46,327 bases of DNA, from positions 1-46,327 of the forward strand of contig JBOGOC010000068.1 in the NCBI GenBank assembly GCA_050747525.1, given 5' to 3'. Shown piece after piece: positions 25,343 to 38,337 of the stretch; position 1 is the first letter of the stretch; each line of letters opens with the position of its first letter. The DNA is from JBOGOC01 sp050747525. Lineage in GTDB: Bacteria > Acidobacteriota > Polarisedimenticolia > JACPZX01 > DASXTC01. The position numbers were made by a program, and so were the translations under genes. The notes beneath the pieces are model-generated. The model had not been told where the DNA came from. It saw only the letters and a list, made by a program, of their open reading frames with translations, and ran no database searches.

Positions 25343-26212
25343 GTGCGTGTCGTCCTGAAGGCCATCATTCCCTGCATCGCCGGCGCCCTGGCGGGCGGCC
25401 CCCCTGCCGGCGCCTCCACCCTCCTCGAAGCGGCCCGCTCGATTCAACTCGCGCAGGAGGGCGCCTGGATGGACCCGGCGGCGGCTCCACAGGCGGAGGA
25501 AACCCCGGCCGGACTGGCCGGCTCCTTCAGCCGCTTCATGAAGAAGCACGGCTATCATTTCCTCACCGTCTTCCTCGTCGAGGAAGCCGACTATCTGTAC
25601 GAGAAGCAGGTCGGCACTTCCAGGGAGCCCCTGGAGCCATCGCTGCCTGATTCACTGGATGGCGGGGACGCTCAACGCAGCTACCTCATCGAGCACAAGA
25701 GCTCGATCCTGCGCGGCGTGGCTCTGGGCGGATTGATCGCGGCCAACGGCCGCTCGTACGGCAGGTACGTCGACGACGTGATGGGGCTGGTCGAGGCCCA
25801 TAAGTTCAACTGGGCCACCTCGGGACTCGTGAAGAACATCGTGCAGCGCAAGCGGCCCGACTCCGACGCAAGGGACTCGTTCTACAGCGACGCGGCGTCC
25901 AACGCCTTCACCTGGATGGCGTACACCGACTCGGTGCTGGCTCGGCGATTCGAAGGCCGGCCGTGGGCGCGGATCGGGACCGCCGTAGGACTCTACGGGC
26001 TGGCCGGCTATGTCGCATGGTCCCGCGTGGAAGAGGGACGGCACCATGTGACCGACGTGCTGGCAGGCGCGGCGGCCGGCTTCGCCATAGGCAAGACGTT
26101 CTACCGGGCCAATCACCGCCGCCACTCCGAGGAGGAGGACACCGCGCGCGTCAGGGTCACCCCCGTCGTCACCCCGGGCGGCGCCGGTGTTAACTTCTCG
26201 ATCCGGTTCTGA
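25343..26212 (+). CDS. PAP2-like protein with degraded motif 2, second of a pair
   Basis: 289 residues with an N-terminal hydrophobic signal sequence and GGAGG upstream. PAP2 motif 1 (KNIVQRKRP, Lys164-Arg171-Pro172) and motif 3 (SRVEEGRHHVTD, Arg228, nucleophile His235, Asp238) are intact. Motif 2, normally PSGH, reads SDAASNAF (182-189), so the proton-donor His is missing. The protein may be catalytically weak, may use another residue, or may have become a binding or partner subunit of the first PAP2 protein. The C-terminus VTPGGAGVNFSIRF matches the style of the first protein's end, so the pair probably arose by duplication. The two are presumably one operon. Confidence 0.78.
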   Translation: MRVVLKAIIPCIAGALAGGPPAGASTLLEAARSIQLAQEGAWMDPAAAPQAEETPAGLAGSFSRFMKKHGYHFLTVFLVEEADYLYEKQVGTSREPLEPSLPDSLDGGDAQRSYLIEHKSSILRGVALGGLIAANGRSYGRYVDDVMGLVEAHKFNWATSGLVKNIVQRKRPDSDARDSFYSDAASNAFTWMAYTDSVLARRFEGRPWARIGTAVGLYGLAGYVAWSRVEEGRHHVTDVLAGAAAGFAIGKTFYRANHRRHSEEEDTARVRVTPVVTPGGAGVNFSIRF

Positions 26213-26238
26213 TCTCGCCACGTCCTCACGCCATCTGA

Positions 26239-26244
26239 TAGGAT
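26239..26244 (+). promoter_or_regulatory. -10-like hexamer TAGGAT just before the POT transporter ATG
   Basis: TAGGAT ends eight bases before the ATG at 26253. If it is a -10 element, the transcript would begin at or next to the start codon (leaderless). No clear -35 is seen. The AGGA inside it could instead serve as a weak ribosome-binding site. Confidence 0.35.
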
Positions 26245-26252
26245 GCGGCGCG

Positions 26253-27613
<1,361 letters not shown>

Positions 27614-27620
<7 letters not shown>

Positions 27621-28825
27621 GCCGGGACCACCCCGTCCGCCAGCAGCGCCTCCGCCAGGATCTCCGCCACGCGCCGCGAGCCCGCCTCGTTGAAGTGGAC
27701 GTCGTCGTAAAAGGTGGTCAGGTCGGCCCGCATCAGCGCGGCCAGGTCCACCAGCCTGGCGCGCCCCTCCCCGGCCAGACGGCGCAGGACGTCGTTGTAC
27801 ATCTCCAGCATCGCCGCCATCGCCGGCACGTCATAGTAGGGGCCCCCTTCTTCCCGCGGCGGCCAGCCGTCGGCCGAGCCCAGCCACAGGGTCGCGCGCT
27901 CCCGCACGTCCAGGTCGGCGCGCCACAGGGCGGGCTGCGTGACCAGCACGGGGATCGTGCCGTTGCGGCGCAGTGTCTCGAGAGTCAGGCTCAGGTTGCG
28001 CTCGAATTCGGCCAGGGCCTCCTCCATGGGAGGAACCTGGCCCACGATCCTTCCGAATGCGCGCATCTGGCGGGCCCACACGTAGAACTCGGGCAGCGTG
28101 TGATTCAGCGTGCTCCGGATCCGGCGCTCGCGCGGCGAGAGCAGCTTCACGGACTCCAGGGCGAGCCGCCCGCGTCTCACGAGATGCAGGCCATCCAGCC
28201 ATCCCTGCCCGGTGTCGGACACCTCCAGCGCCGTGCGGATGTAGCTCCCCTCCCGGTCGAGCGCTTCCACATCCACCGCATCGAACGCGGTCCCCTGGAT
28301 CATCCGGTTGAAGAGGTCGTTGATCCCTACCATGAGAAGCGCCACGTCGACGCGGCCCAGCTCCGGCACCATGTAGCGCGCGTCGAAGTAGTGCTGGCGC
28401 GAGCTGCGCCCCGCGCGCCCGGCGTTGCCGACCCACACCTGCCTTCCGCTGCGCTCGGACAGCAGCCGGCCGAGCTGCCATGGCCACGACTCTTCCAGCG
28501 AGAGCACGAAACATTCGGTGGTGCTCCCCCCCAGCGCCACGATCCTCGACGCGTCGCCGGCCTCCGGTAACGGCCCACGCATCCCCAGCGCATTGGTGTC
28601 GAACCGGGCGTCCCCCTGCACGCCGAACGTGACGTGCGGATCGACGGTGACCGTCACGGAGAGGTCGGGAGGATGGACGGCGTAGGGAACGGCGCGCACC
28701 GGATCGCGCGCCCTCAGCACCAGCTCGGCGACGACAAGGGCGGCCACGACCAGCACCGCGTTCACGGCCAGCAGCCTCCAGACGACTGCCTTCTTCCCGT
28801 CAACGGGTGTTAGGATTCCCGCCAT
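27614..28825 (-). CDS. Membrane-anchored SGNH/GDSL-type hydrolase
   Basis: 403 residues. An N-terminal transmembrane helix (about 14-37) would anchor it in the inner membrane with the enzyme domain outside. The SGNH blocks are present: GGSTTE with nucleophile Ser101, GNAGRAG around Gly/Asn 133-139, GIND with Asn169, and DDVH with Asp374 and His377. These enzymes act as esterases or acetyltransfer-type hydrolases on small esters, lipids or acetylated polysaccharide; the substrate here is unknown. The gene is convergent with the POT transporter (7-base overlap). Its start overlaps the start of the divergent DUF5522 gene by two bases. Confidence 0.8.
28811..28816 (+). promoter_or_regulatory. -10-like hexamer TAGGAT seven bases before the DUF5522 ATG
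   Basis: TAGGAT, seven bases, then ATG at 28824, inside the first codons of the divergent SGNH gene. There is no ribosome-binding site, so a leaderless transcript is plausible. No good -35 is visible. Confidence 0.4.
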
Positions 28826-29063
28826 GCCGTCATTCGCCCCGCTTCCTCCAGACCGTGTCGTCCCTCACCCGGACCGGCTTCCTCCGGGCACTCCGGGCTA
28901 CGACCATATCCTGAAGGCTCACGAAAAGGCCATGGCCGCCGCCCAGGCCGCCTACGTCGATCCGCTGACCGGGCTGATGGTCATGACGGCCCGGTATCTC
29001 TGGGATCGCGGATCCTGCTGCGACTCGGGGTGCCGCCACTGCCCCTGGCTCAGTAGGACATGA
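28824..29063 (+). CDS. DUF5522 family small cysteine-rich protein
   Basis: 79 residues. The C-terminal half has the DUF5522 pattern: YVDPLTGLMVMTARYLWDRG followed by CCDSGCRHCPW, four cysteines that could bind a metal or iron-sulfur cluster. The family consists of short cytosolic proteins of unknown function in many Gram-negative lineages. The gene is squeezed between neighbours: it overlaps the SGNH gene at its start and the DUF5916 gene by 14 bases at its end. No signal peptide. Confidence 0.83.
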   Translation: MPSFAPLPPDRVVPHPDRLPPGTPGYDHILKAHEKAMAAAQAAYVDPLTGLMVMTARYLWDRGSCCDSGCRHCPWLSRT

Positions 29064-31335
29064 GCCAGGTCCATTTCACCGTGAAGCTGCGATCGGTGAG
29101 GTCGGTGGGAAGCCCCTCGATGTCGCGCCGCTCGTTGTAGACGACGTAGAGGTCCGAGCCGGACCGGTACTTCCAGTTGAAGCGCAGGTTGGAGGAGAAG
29201 TCTTCTTCCGCCGTGTTGTACTGAAGCAGGGCGTCGAAGAAGAGCGCCGTGGTGAAGGTGAATCCCAGCCGCGCCTGGATCAGATCGAAGTCGAACTCCG
29301 AGGCGGGGAGCGCCACGGCGTTGGGGTCGGACGGATCGGCGGGGCGATCCGGAAGGTCGATGCGCGTCAGCAGCGCCCCCAGCGAGCCGCGCGCATGACG
29401 CGAGAAACGCGCCGCGACGTTCATATCCAGCGAAAGGAAGTCGCCGTCGAAGTAGTCGCCGAACTCGGCGAAGATCGATCCCGAGACCAGCTTCGAGCTG
29501 TCCCCCTCGTAGTGGACGAGATACTGGTTCATGGAGTAGCCGCCGGCCGGGACCACCACGGCCTCGGCCGGGGTCTCCCCTTCGTCCAGCACGAAGGGCT
29601 CGGTCAACTCGTCGAATTGCGGGTTCCAGGCCAGCTCGATGTTCGACCCGTCGCGGAACTCGATGATGTTCCCCCAGTGCTGCCAGCGCGTGGCCAGATC
29701 GTGCGACTGATCCATGGTGTAGATGAGCCGGCCGTGCGGCTCGATGACCCGCACCACCGACGTGTCGGACCGCCAGTACCACCCCAGGGCGGTCTCCACT
29801 TCCTCGATCCCCACGCGCCGCACGAAGCCGGCTTCGGGGTTGAAGCCAGCGGCGATGTCGCGGTACGACACCTCGGCGCTCCAGCGGCTGTTGCTCCAGT
29901 ACGTGTAGGCGTGCCCCTCCCCCTGCCCGCCGTCGAACCCGGGGGTGGCCGTCTGCAGCAGGGATCCTCCGAACTTGAGGTTCTCGAAGACGGAGAAGTT
30001 CAGGTCGGCCCCGTAGGTGTGATTGGCGTGGGTCCCCTCGAACGGATCGCCGGTCAGTGATTCCTCATCAGGCCCCACGGGGTTCCGGCTCACGCCGATG
30101 AGCCCGATGTTGGATCGAGACAGGATGTCGCGGCTCACCCGCAGCACGGTGGTGTTGGTCTGCGGCTCTCCTCCCAGCGTGTCGGTGTTCACCGACAGGA
30201 AGCCGATGTTGTACCGCCCGGCCCGCCCCGCCACCTTCGCCCCTCCCTGGATGGGGACCGGCTCGCTGGTCTCGGGAAGCAGCCCCACCCGGCGCGAGAA
30301 GAACGGGATCACGCCAGGAGGCGCTCCGGGCCCCTGGCGGTTGAAGCCGAAATCGAAGTAGCCCGTCGACTCGAGGAAGAACTCGCGCTTCTCGGGAAAG
30401 AACAGCGAGAATCGGCTGATGTTCACCTGCTGGTCGTCCACCTCCGTCTCGGCGAAGTCGGTGTTCACCGTCAGGATGCCGGCCAGGCTGGGCGTGATGT
30501 CCCACCGCACGTCGCCCCCCACGTCGCCCCGCCCGTCGACTTCATCCTCGGCCACGCTCGGCTTGCGCGCCGCCTCGCCCAGCGCGTAGGGTTTCACCGC
30601 CAGCGTGTGCCCCTGCCGGATCCCCTCCAGCCCTTCCAGGTGCCCCGCCCGCGATACGCGGAACAGGTCTTCGTTGCGGGGGATGGGGGCCCAGTAGGCG
30701 TCCTCGGCGTTGCGGCGGATGACCCGCCACACCTGGAGCCCCCAGGGGTTCACGTGCTGCTGGTCGAAATGAAGGGTCTTGAAGGGGATCTCCATCTCCA
30801 CCGACCATCCCTTCTCGGTGACGCGGGCCGCGACCTGCCAGACGCCGTCCCAGTCGAACTCCTGCGTGCGTCCTTCGTCGTAGACCAGGGCATCGGAGCG
30901 GGCGCCGTTGGGATTGGTCTCGAAGTAGTAGCCGTTGCGCCGGTCCAGGAAGGTGTCCAGCAGGATGCCGAAGGCGTCGTCGTTGCGGAGATCGCCGTCT
31001 TCCTTCATCTCGCGGGCGACGATGCGGGCGGGCTCGGCGTCGGTCAGGTCGGCCCCGATGATCAGGCGCTCGTCGTCGTAGAGGATGCGCACGAAGGTGG
31101 CCTGCGTGGCCACGCTCCCTTCGGCCGGGTACCGCTGAACGAATTCACCCATCGGCTGTGCCGCCGTCCACGCGGGCTCGTCGAGCAGGCCGTCCAGGGT
31201 GATGGGTCCGGCGATCCGCGCGGCGCGCCCCACGCGCGGCGCGGTGGCCGTGGCCGGCTCACCGGCGGCGAACGCCGTCCCGGCCAGGAGGCCGAGAAGC
31301 AGGCAGCCGGCAGCGTGGCGAGCGTGAAGCCGCAT
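29050..31335 (-). CDS. DUF5916 outer-membrane protein with CBM9-like N-terminal domain
   Basis: 761 residues with a signal peptide (about 1-23, ending AFA). Residues about 35-230 resemble the carbohydrate-binding-module-9-like fold found in these proteins (GPITLDGLLDEPAWTAA, DDERLIIGADL, NGYYFETNPNGARSDALV). The DUF5916 region follows (TPSLAGILTVNTDFAETEVD, FFPEKREFFLES), and the C-terminal half is beta-barrel-like with alternating aromatic strands, ending in KWTWLMSY. Family members are predicted outer-membrane proteins of unknown ligand. It is the last gene of the AtuA-ECH operon, six bases after the membrane protein gene. A role in uptake or binding of the pathway substrate is possible but is inference. 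Confidence 0.87.
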   Translation of the reverse strand: MRLHARHAAGCLLLGLLAGTAFAAGEPATATAPRVGRAARIAGPITLDGLLDEPAWTAAQPMGEFVQRYPAEGSVATQATFVRILYDDERLIIGADLTDAEPARIVAREMKEDGDLRNDDAFGILLDTFLDRRNGYYFETNPNGARSDALVYDEGRTQEFDWDGVWQVAARVTEKGWSVEMEIPFKTLHFDQQHVNPWGLQVWRVIRRNAEDAYWAPIPRNEDLFRVSRAGHLEGLEGIRQGHTLAVKPYALGEAARKPSVAEDEVDGRGDVGGDVRWDITPSLAGILTVNTDFAETEVDDQQVNISRFSLFFPEKREFFLESTGYFDFGFNRQGPGAPPGVIPFFSRRVGLLPETSEPVPIQGGAKVAGRAGRYNIGFLSVNTDTLGGEPQTNTTVLRVSRDILSRSNIGLIGVSRNPVGPDEESLTGDPFEGTHANHTYGADLNFSVFENLKFGGSLLQTATPGFDGGQGEGHAYTYWSNSRWSAEVSYRDIAAGFNPEAGFVRRVGIEEVETALGWYWRSDTSVVRVIEPHGRLIYTMDQSHDLATRWQHWGNIIEFRDGSNIELAWNPQFDELTEPFVLDEGETPAEAVVVPAGGYSMNQYLVHYEGDSSKLVSGSIFAEFGDYFDGDFLSLDMNVAARFSRHARGSLGALLTRIDLPDRPADPSDPNAVALPASEFDFDLIQARLGFTFTTALFFDALLQYNTAEEDFSSNLRFNWKYRSGSDLYVVYNERRDIEGLPTDLTDRSFTVKWTWLMSY

Positions 31336-31341
31336 GTCACC

Positions 31342-31899
31342 TCAGGCCGCCGGCCAGAGCCAGCCGAAGACTCCGGCCGTCAGCAGCGCGTACACCAGCG
31401 CGTCCATGCTGTCCTTGGCCACGACCCGCCATGGCCTGTTCATCCAGATGGCCGGATAGAAGAGCGCCCCGGCGTAGGCCAGGAGCGTGGCGGCCCCCAC
31501 AACCCGGAACACCTCGAGGGACTCGCTCCCCGCCGGGCGCGTGCGACTCGCCAGGTAGGCCACGAAAAACGACACGACCAGGTTGTAGAAGAACGACATC
31601 GCGAGCTGGCCGTTCATGGACGCGGGGCCTCGGCGGCGCAGCAGGATCGTTCCGGTGGGGCCTTCTTCGTACCTCTTCATGAAGGCCTGGTCCTTCATCT
31701 TCGCCGCGTCGTCGCAGTACGGGATCATGTACATCCCCGCGGGAGCCTTGCCCAGCGCCGCCGACACGCCCGACTCGTCGGGCAGCTTCCGCCAGTCCGA
31801 CTTGTGGTGCGGCATCACCATCCACATCACGAAGCTGGCCACGAACACGACGACGGCCGAAACGAGTATCGGCAGCCACAGCATCCCCAGTGTGACCAT
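31342..31899 (-). CDS. Conserved-looking inner-membrane protein, function unknown
   Basis: 185 residues from the ATG at 31899 (GGGGGG stretch upstream); the frame is open much further into the hydratase gene, but that part is its shadow. There is an N-terminal transmembrane helix (about 5-28), then a MPHHKSDWRKLPDESGVSAAL motif. A soluble segment follows, with MIPYCDD and EEGPTGTILL. Three more hydrophobic helices come next, ending VFGWLWPAA. The MPHHKSDW-LPDE segment looks like a conserved signature of uncharacterised membrane proteins, but I cannot name the family. It sits between the enoyl-CoA hydratase (26 bases) and DUF5916 (6 bases) genes, so it is probably co-transcribed. Confidence 0.75.
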   Translation of the reverse strand: MVTLGMLWLPILVSAVVVFVASFVMWMVMPHHKSDWRKLPDESGVSAALGKAPAGMYMIPYCDDAAKMKDQAFMKRYEEGPTGTILLRRRGPASMNGQLAMSFFYNLVVSFFVAYLASRTRPAGSESLEVFRVVGAATLLAYAGALFYPAIWMNRPWRVVAKDSMDALVYALLTAGVFGWLWPAA

Positions 31900-31925
31900 G
31901 GTCCCCCCTGGAACGACGGCCGCTC

Positions 31926-32723
31926 TCAGCGGCCCCTGAAGACCGGGTCCCGCTTCTCGGCGAACGCCTTCAACGCCTCGAGACGGTCCTCGGTGGACAA
32001 GACCCCTTCGTAGCAGCCCCGTTCGTGCTCGAGCGCCTGCGCGAGAGGAAGATCGAACCCGCCCTCCACGGCGCGCTTGGCCAGGCGCACGGCCACCGGT
32101 CCGTTGGCCGCGATGCCGCGGGCCCACTCCAGCGCCCGCGCGAGGCCGCCTCCGGCCGGAGCCACGGCGTCCACCGCGCCGTCGGCCAGGGCTGCAGCCG
32201 CCGTGTGCATGGCCGCGGTGAAGATCCACCTCTTGGCGCGCGCCGGACCGATGAGCCTGGGGAGTCGCTGCGTCCCCCCGGCTCCGGGCAGGATGGCCAG
32301 CGCCGTCTCGCGCAACCCGAGCGTGGCCGGCTCCTCGGCCACGCGCAGGTCGCAGGCCAGGGCCAGCTCCATCCCGCCGCCGGCCGCCACGCCCTGCACC
32401 ACCGCGATGGTGGGCATGGGGAGCGAGGCGATGCGGGTGAACGTGCCGGACAGATACGGCACCCAGCGCCGCACGTCCTCGGCCGACATCCCCTGTCGCT
32501 CCTTGAGGTCGGCTCCCGCGCTGAAGCACTTGCCCGCGGCGGCCACCACCACCACGCGGGGCGCGCTCTCCACGGGAAGGGCTTCCAGCCAGGCGCAGGC
32601 GGCGTCCAGATCCTCCACCAGGGCGCGCCCCAGCGCGTTGACCGGAGGGCGGTCCAGCGTCATCAGCAGCAGGCCGGCCTCCGGCTCGTCGCACCGGATG
32701 TGTCTCAACGTGGGGCGGCTCAC
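31926..32723 (-). CDS. Enoyl-CoA hydratase/isomerase (crotonase) family protein
   Basis: 265 residues. Crotonase features: KCFSAGADLKER (oxyanion-hole and CoA region, about 65-76), GVAAGGGMELALACD with the first catalytic Glu, and RETALAILPGAGGTQRLPRL with the second. Both glutamates being present favours hydratase activity. The sequence is of the methylglutaconyl-CoA hydratase-like type. Its start overlaps the AtuA-like small protein stop by four bases, so it is translationally coupled. With the divergent acyl-CoA carboxylase genes it could perform the hydration after carboxylation of a branched enoyl-CoA, as in leucine (Liu) or acyclic-terpene (Atu) breakdown. The substrate is inferred only. 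Confidence 0.9.
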   Translation of the reverse strand: MSRPTLRHIRCDEPEAGLLLMTLDRPPVNALGRALVEDLDAACAWLEALPVESAPRVVVVAAAGKCFSAGADLKERQGMSAEDVRRWVPYLSGTFTRIASLPMPTIAVVQGVAAGGGMELALACDLRVAEEPATLGLRETALAILPGAGGTQRLPRLIGPARAKRWIFTAAMHTAAAALADGAVDAVAPAGGGLARALEWARGIAANGPVAVRLAKRAVEGGFDLPLAQALEHERGCYEGVLSTEDRLEALKAFAEKRDPVFRGR

Positions 32724-33100
32724 CGGCGCGCGGCTCCCGGATACTCGGGGCCGCCCATTCCGACGGTGGGAGGCACGTAGTCGTCGGGGACGTGGACCTC
32801 CATCATGAGCAGGCCCATGCCGTGCGACTTCCCCTGGGCGTCGGTACGCAGGCTGGCGCTCCCTCCTCCTCCCAGAGAGTCGTGCAGGATGAAGTTGAGG
32901 GCGCGCAGGTTGGGGACCTCGTACCGATCCACGTCGCCGCGCACGATGTCGCCGAAGTGTTTCTTCACCCGCTCGGCGGTCACCTCGCGCCGGAGGATCT
33001 CGAAGCCGCGGTCGTCGTACGCGATCAGGCCCACGTTGCTGCCGTCTCCTTTGTCTCCGGATCGCGCGTGGGCCAGGCGGTACAGCGGCATCGTCTTCAC
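32720..33100 (-). CDS. AtuA C-terminal-like (ferredoxin-fold) small protein
   Basis: 126 residues resembling the small C-terminal domain found fused to, or next to, AtuA/DUF1446 proteins: LYRLAHARSGDKGDGSNVGL at the start, then VKKHFGDIVRGDVDRYEVPN, ALNFILHDSLGGGGSASLR and the basic-acidic tail. The ARSGDKG segment is the family hallmark. Here the domain is encoded separately, four bases after the AtuA-like gene, so the two proteins most likely act as a complex. The start overlaps nothing; the stop overlaps the hydratase start (ATGA). The molecular function of the family is not established. Confidence 0.87.
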   Translation of the reverse strand: MKTMPLYRLAHARSGDKGDGSNVGLIAYDDRGFEILRREVTAERVKKHFGDIVRGDVDRYEVPNLRALNFILHDSLGGGGSASLRTDAQGKSHGMGLLMMEVHVPDDYVPPTVGMGGPEYPGAARR

Positions 33101-33104
33101 GAGG

Positions 33105-34460
33105 CTAGACCTCCTCCACGCGCACTTGAGGATTCACCAGCCCCTTGGGGATCAGCGCCGGCCAGAAGGCGATCACCTCGGCGGCGCGCGGCCGCCCTCC
33201 GGCGAACCCCGTGATCCCGGGGGGCCCCGACGTGATCAGCGGGGCGATCTCCTTGCCGAAGCGGTCCACCTTCTTCGCGTCGCGGTCCTTCACCCCCAGG
33301 CGCAGCACCACCTCGACCGGCGGGGAATCGGGAGGCGCGATCGCGCCGTGGCACGCGCCGGCCCCCACGAACTCGGTGTGCGTCTCGTCGAACGACAGCC
33401 CCGCGCGCTTCAGGCGCCCCCAGAGCGCCTCGGCGGCCACGCGCGCCTTCTCCAGCGCCTGCGGGCCCGAGACGGTCAGCTGCCCCACGGCGCTGTATCC
33501 CGCCAGGTAGGAGATGGACACCTTGTAGCTGTCGGTGGCGGGGCGTCCCTGCACGCCGCTGACCGCCACCCGATCGGGGCCCTGCTGCGACAGACGGATG
33601 CTGGTGAAGTCGGCGACGACGTCGGGAGTGATGTAGCGCTCGGGGTTCCCCATCTCGTACACCAGCTGCTCGGCCACGGTGTCCACCGTGACCATCCCGC
33701 CGGTCCCCTGGTGCTTGGTGAGCACGAACGACCCGTCGGGCTCGGCCTCCACGATCGGGTAGCCGAGGTGGTCCCAGCCCTCCACCTCCCACCAGCGGCT
33801 GAAGTTGCCTCCCGTGCATTGGGCGCCGCACTCCACGATGTGGCCGGCCACGGTCCCAGCGGCCAGGCGGTCCCAGTCCTCCTTGCCCCAGCGGAACTCG
33901 TGGATGAGCGGGCCCACCACCAGCCCCGGATCGGTGCCGCGCCCCGTCAGCACGATGCGCGCTCCCAGGTCGAGGGCCTGGGCGATCGGAAACGACGACA
34001 GGTAGACGTTGGCCGCCAGCACGCGATCCCGGATCTCGGACAGGGGGCGCCCATCGTCCATGTTGGCCAGGGTGACCCCCTCGGACAGGATGGCGTCGAG
34101 CCGATCCAGGATGTCGTCTCCCTGCACCATCCCGATCTTCATGCCCGACGCCCCCGCTTCCTTCGCCACGGCGGCCACAGCCTTGAGGCAGGCCCCCGGG
34201 TTGACCCCGCCGGCGTTGGCCACCACGCGGATCTCCTTTTCCAGCAGATCGGGGAGGATGCGGCGGACCAGCTCGACGAAGTCGGTGGCGTAGCCGCTGC
34301 GCCCGGTCTCGTCGCGGCGCTTGAGCTTCTGCATGATCGACATCGTGACCTCGGCCAGGTAGTCGAGCGTCAGGTAGTCGAGCGGCCCTTCGCGCACCAG
34401 GCGGACCGGTGCATCCACGGAGTCTCCCCAGAAGCCCTGGCCGTTGGCGATGCGGATCAT
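33105..34460 (-). CDS. AtuA-like protein (DUF1446, acyclic terpene utilisation family)
   Basis: 451 residues with ribosome-binding site GGGAGGGGG just upstream. DUF1446 hallmarks include IANGQGFWGDSVDAP at the N-terminus, LTLDYLAEVTMSIM, VVANAGGVNPGAC, IVLTGRGTDPGLVVGPLIHEF, AGTVAGHIVECGAQCTGGNF and LTKHQGTGGMVTVDTV. AtuA is required for acyclic terpene (citronellol/geraniol) use in Pseudomonas, but its reaction is not known. This is the first gene of a five-gene leftward operon with the small AtuA domain, enoyl-CoA hydratase, membrane protein and DUF5916 genes. It is divergent from biotin carboxylase genes, a context that supports a role in acyl-CoA catabolism. Confidence 0.9.
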   Translation of the reverse strand: MIRIANGQGFWGDSVDAPVRLVREGPLDYLTLDYLAEVTMSIMQKLKRRDETGRSGYATDFVELVRRILPDLLEKEIRVVANAGGVNPGACLKAVAAVAKEAGASGMKIGMVQGDDILDRLDAILSEGVTLANMDDGRPLSEIRDRVLAANVYLSSFPIAQALDLGARIVLTGRGTDPGLVVGPLIHEFRWGKEDWDRLAAGTVAGHIVECGAQCTGGNFSRWWEVEGWDHLGYPIVEAEPDGSFVLTKHQGTGGMVTVDTVAEQLVYEMGNPERYITPDVVADFTSIRLSQQGPDRVAVSGVQGRPATDSYKVSISYLAGYSAVGQLTVSGPQALEKARVAAEALWGRLKRAGLSFDETHTEFVGAGACHGAIAPPDSPPVEVVLRLGVKDRDAKKVDRFGKEIAPLITSGPPGITGFAGGRPRAAEVIAFWPALIPKGLVNPQVRVEEV

Positions 34461-34487
34461 GAACCCCCTCCCTGGAGGCAGGCGGTC

Positions 34488-34493
34488 ATGATA
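34488..34493 (-). promoter_or_regulatory. Putative -10 element of the AtuA operon
   Basis: TATCAT on the minus strand, 27 bases before the ATG at 34460, with a purine-rich ribosome-binding site between them. No convincing -35 was found. The sequence TCATGATATCAGA around it is partly palindromic. Confidence 0.35.
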
Positions 34494-34529
34494 TCAGAGG
34501 ACCGGGATCTCCTCGCAGGGGCCAGAGGC

Positions 34530-34535
34530 TACAAT
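34530..34535 (+). promoter_or_regulatory. -10-like hexamer TACAAT seven bases before the biotin carboxylase ATG
   Basis: TACAAT (five of six to consensus), seven bases, then ATG at 34543. Transcription would start at or within a base of the start codon. The alternative in-frame ATG at 34534 lies inside the hexamer, so it would not be in the transcript. Confidence 0.5.
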
Positions 34536-34542
34536 GCGCCCC

Positions 34543-37618
<3,076 letters not shown>

Positions 37619-37622
<4 letters not shown>

Positions 37623-38239
37623 GCGGGGCCGTGGAGACGATCGAGGCGCTGGTCGAGCGCGGCGGTGACGGCGGCTGGGTGGTGAAGGCGCCGCGCGTGG
37701 GGGTCATGCGCGGAACACCCCGCCGAGGGGCGCGCCGGACGGCCGGCGACCCGGTGGGACGGCTCTTCGTCCTGGACCGGATCGAGGATGTGGTGCTCCC
37801 CGCCGGCGTGGAGGGGATCGTGGACCGCGTGGAGGCCGCGCGGCGCGCCGAGGCGGTGGAGTACGGCCAGACCCTCTTCGTGCTGGCGCCCTTTCCTTCC
37901 GGAGAGGCGGCGGGGCATCCGCCCGGCCTGGTGCTCCCGTCCGGAAGCCTGGCGCCGGCGGGCGGGGACGCCATCCCGGCCGGATGCTTCGTGGTGAGCT
38001 CTCCCATCGACGGGATCTTCTACCGCTCCCCCACTCCCGGGGCCCCGGCCTTCGTGCGCCCCGGGGACACGGTGGAGGCGGGCCGCACGCTGGGCCTGGT
38101 GGAAGCGATGAAGAGCTTCAATGCCGTGGTGTACGGCGCGGCGGGGCTTCCCCCGCGCGCCACCCTGGTGGAGACTCGCGCCGGCGACGGCGCCGAGGTG
38201 AACCAGGGGGCCGTGCTGTTCGTCCTCAGGCCAGCCTAG
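37619..38239 (+). CDS. Biotin carboxyl carrier protein with an extra degenerate biotinyl-like domain
   Basis: 206 residues from a GTG at 37619 that overlaps the carboxyltransferase stop (GTGA). The C-terminal domain (about 120-206) is a biotinyl domain: SPIDGIFYRS, VRPGDTVEAG, the biotinylation loop VEAMKSF with its Lys, and a final GAVLFVLRP strand. The N-terminal half (about 14-90) reads as a second, decayed copy: VKAPRVGVMRG, AGDPVGRLFVLD, VVLPAGVEGIVD, VEYGQTLFVLAP. Where EAMK should be it has LDRIED, so it cannot be biotinylated. It may have become a docking domain. Third gene of the coupled BC-CT-BCCP operon. Confidence 0.85.
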
Positions 38240-38283
38240 TCCAATCCTTCCCGCCGGATGGAATACGAGGGGCGGCCATACGG

Positions 38284-38289
38284 TAGAAT
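38284..38289 (+). promoter_or_regulatory. Putative -10 element of the peroxiredoxin gene
   Basis: TAGAAT (five of six) with a weak or absent -35, about 48 bases before the ATG at 38338. Here, unlike the leaderless-type genes, a normal leader with AAGGAGGAAGAAGGA follows. Confidence 0.4.
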
Positions 38290-38337
38290 GGCCGCAACCC
38301 CTGAACCTGCCCGGACATCACCAAGGAGGAAGAAGGA

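Noticed and set aside
34534..34542. Upstream ATG as the biotin carboxylase start
   Set aside because: It overlaps the TACAAT hexamer, and homologues begin at the MFRRILVANRG position nine bases later.
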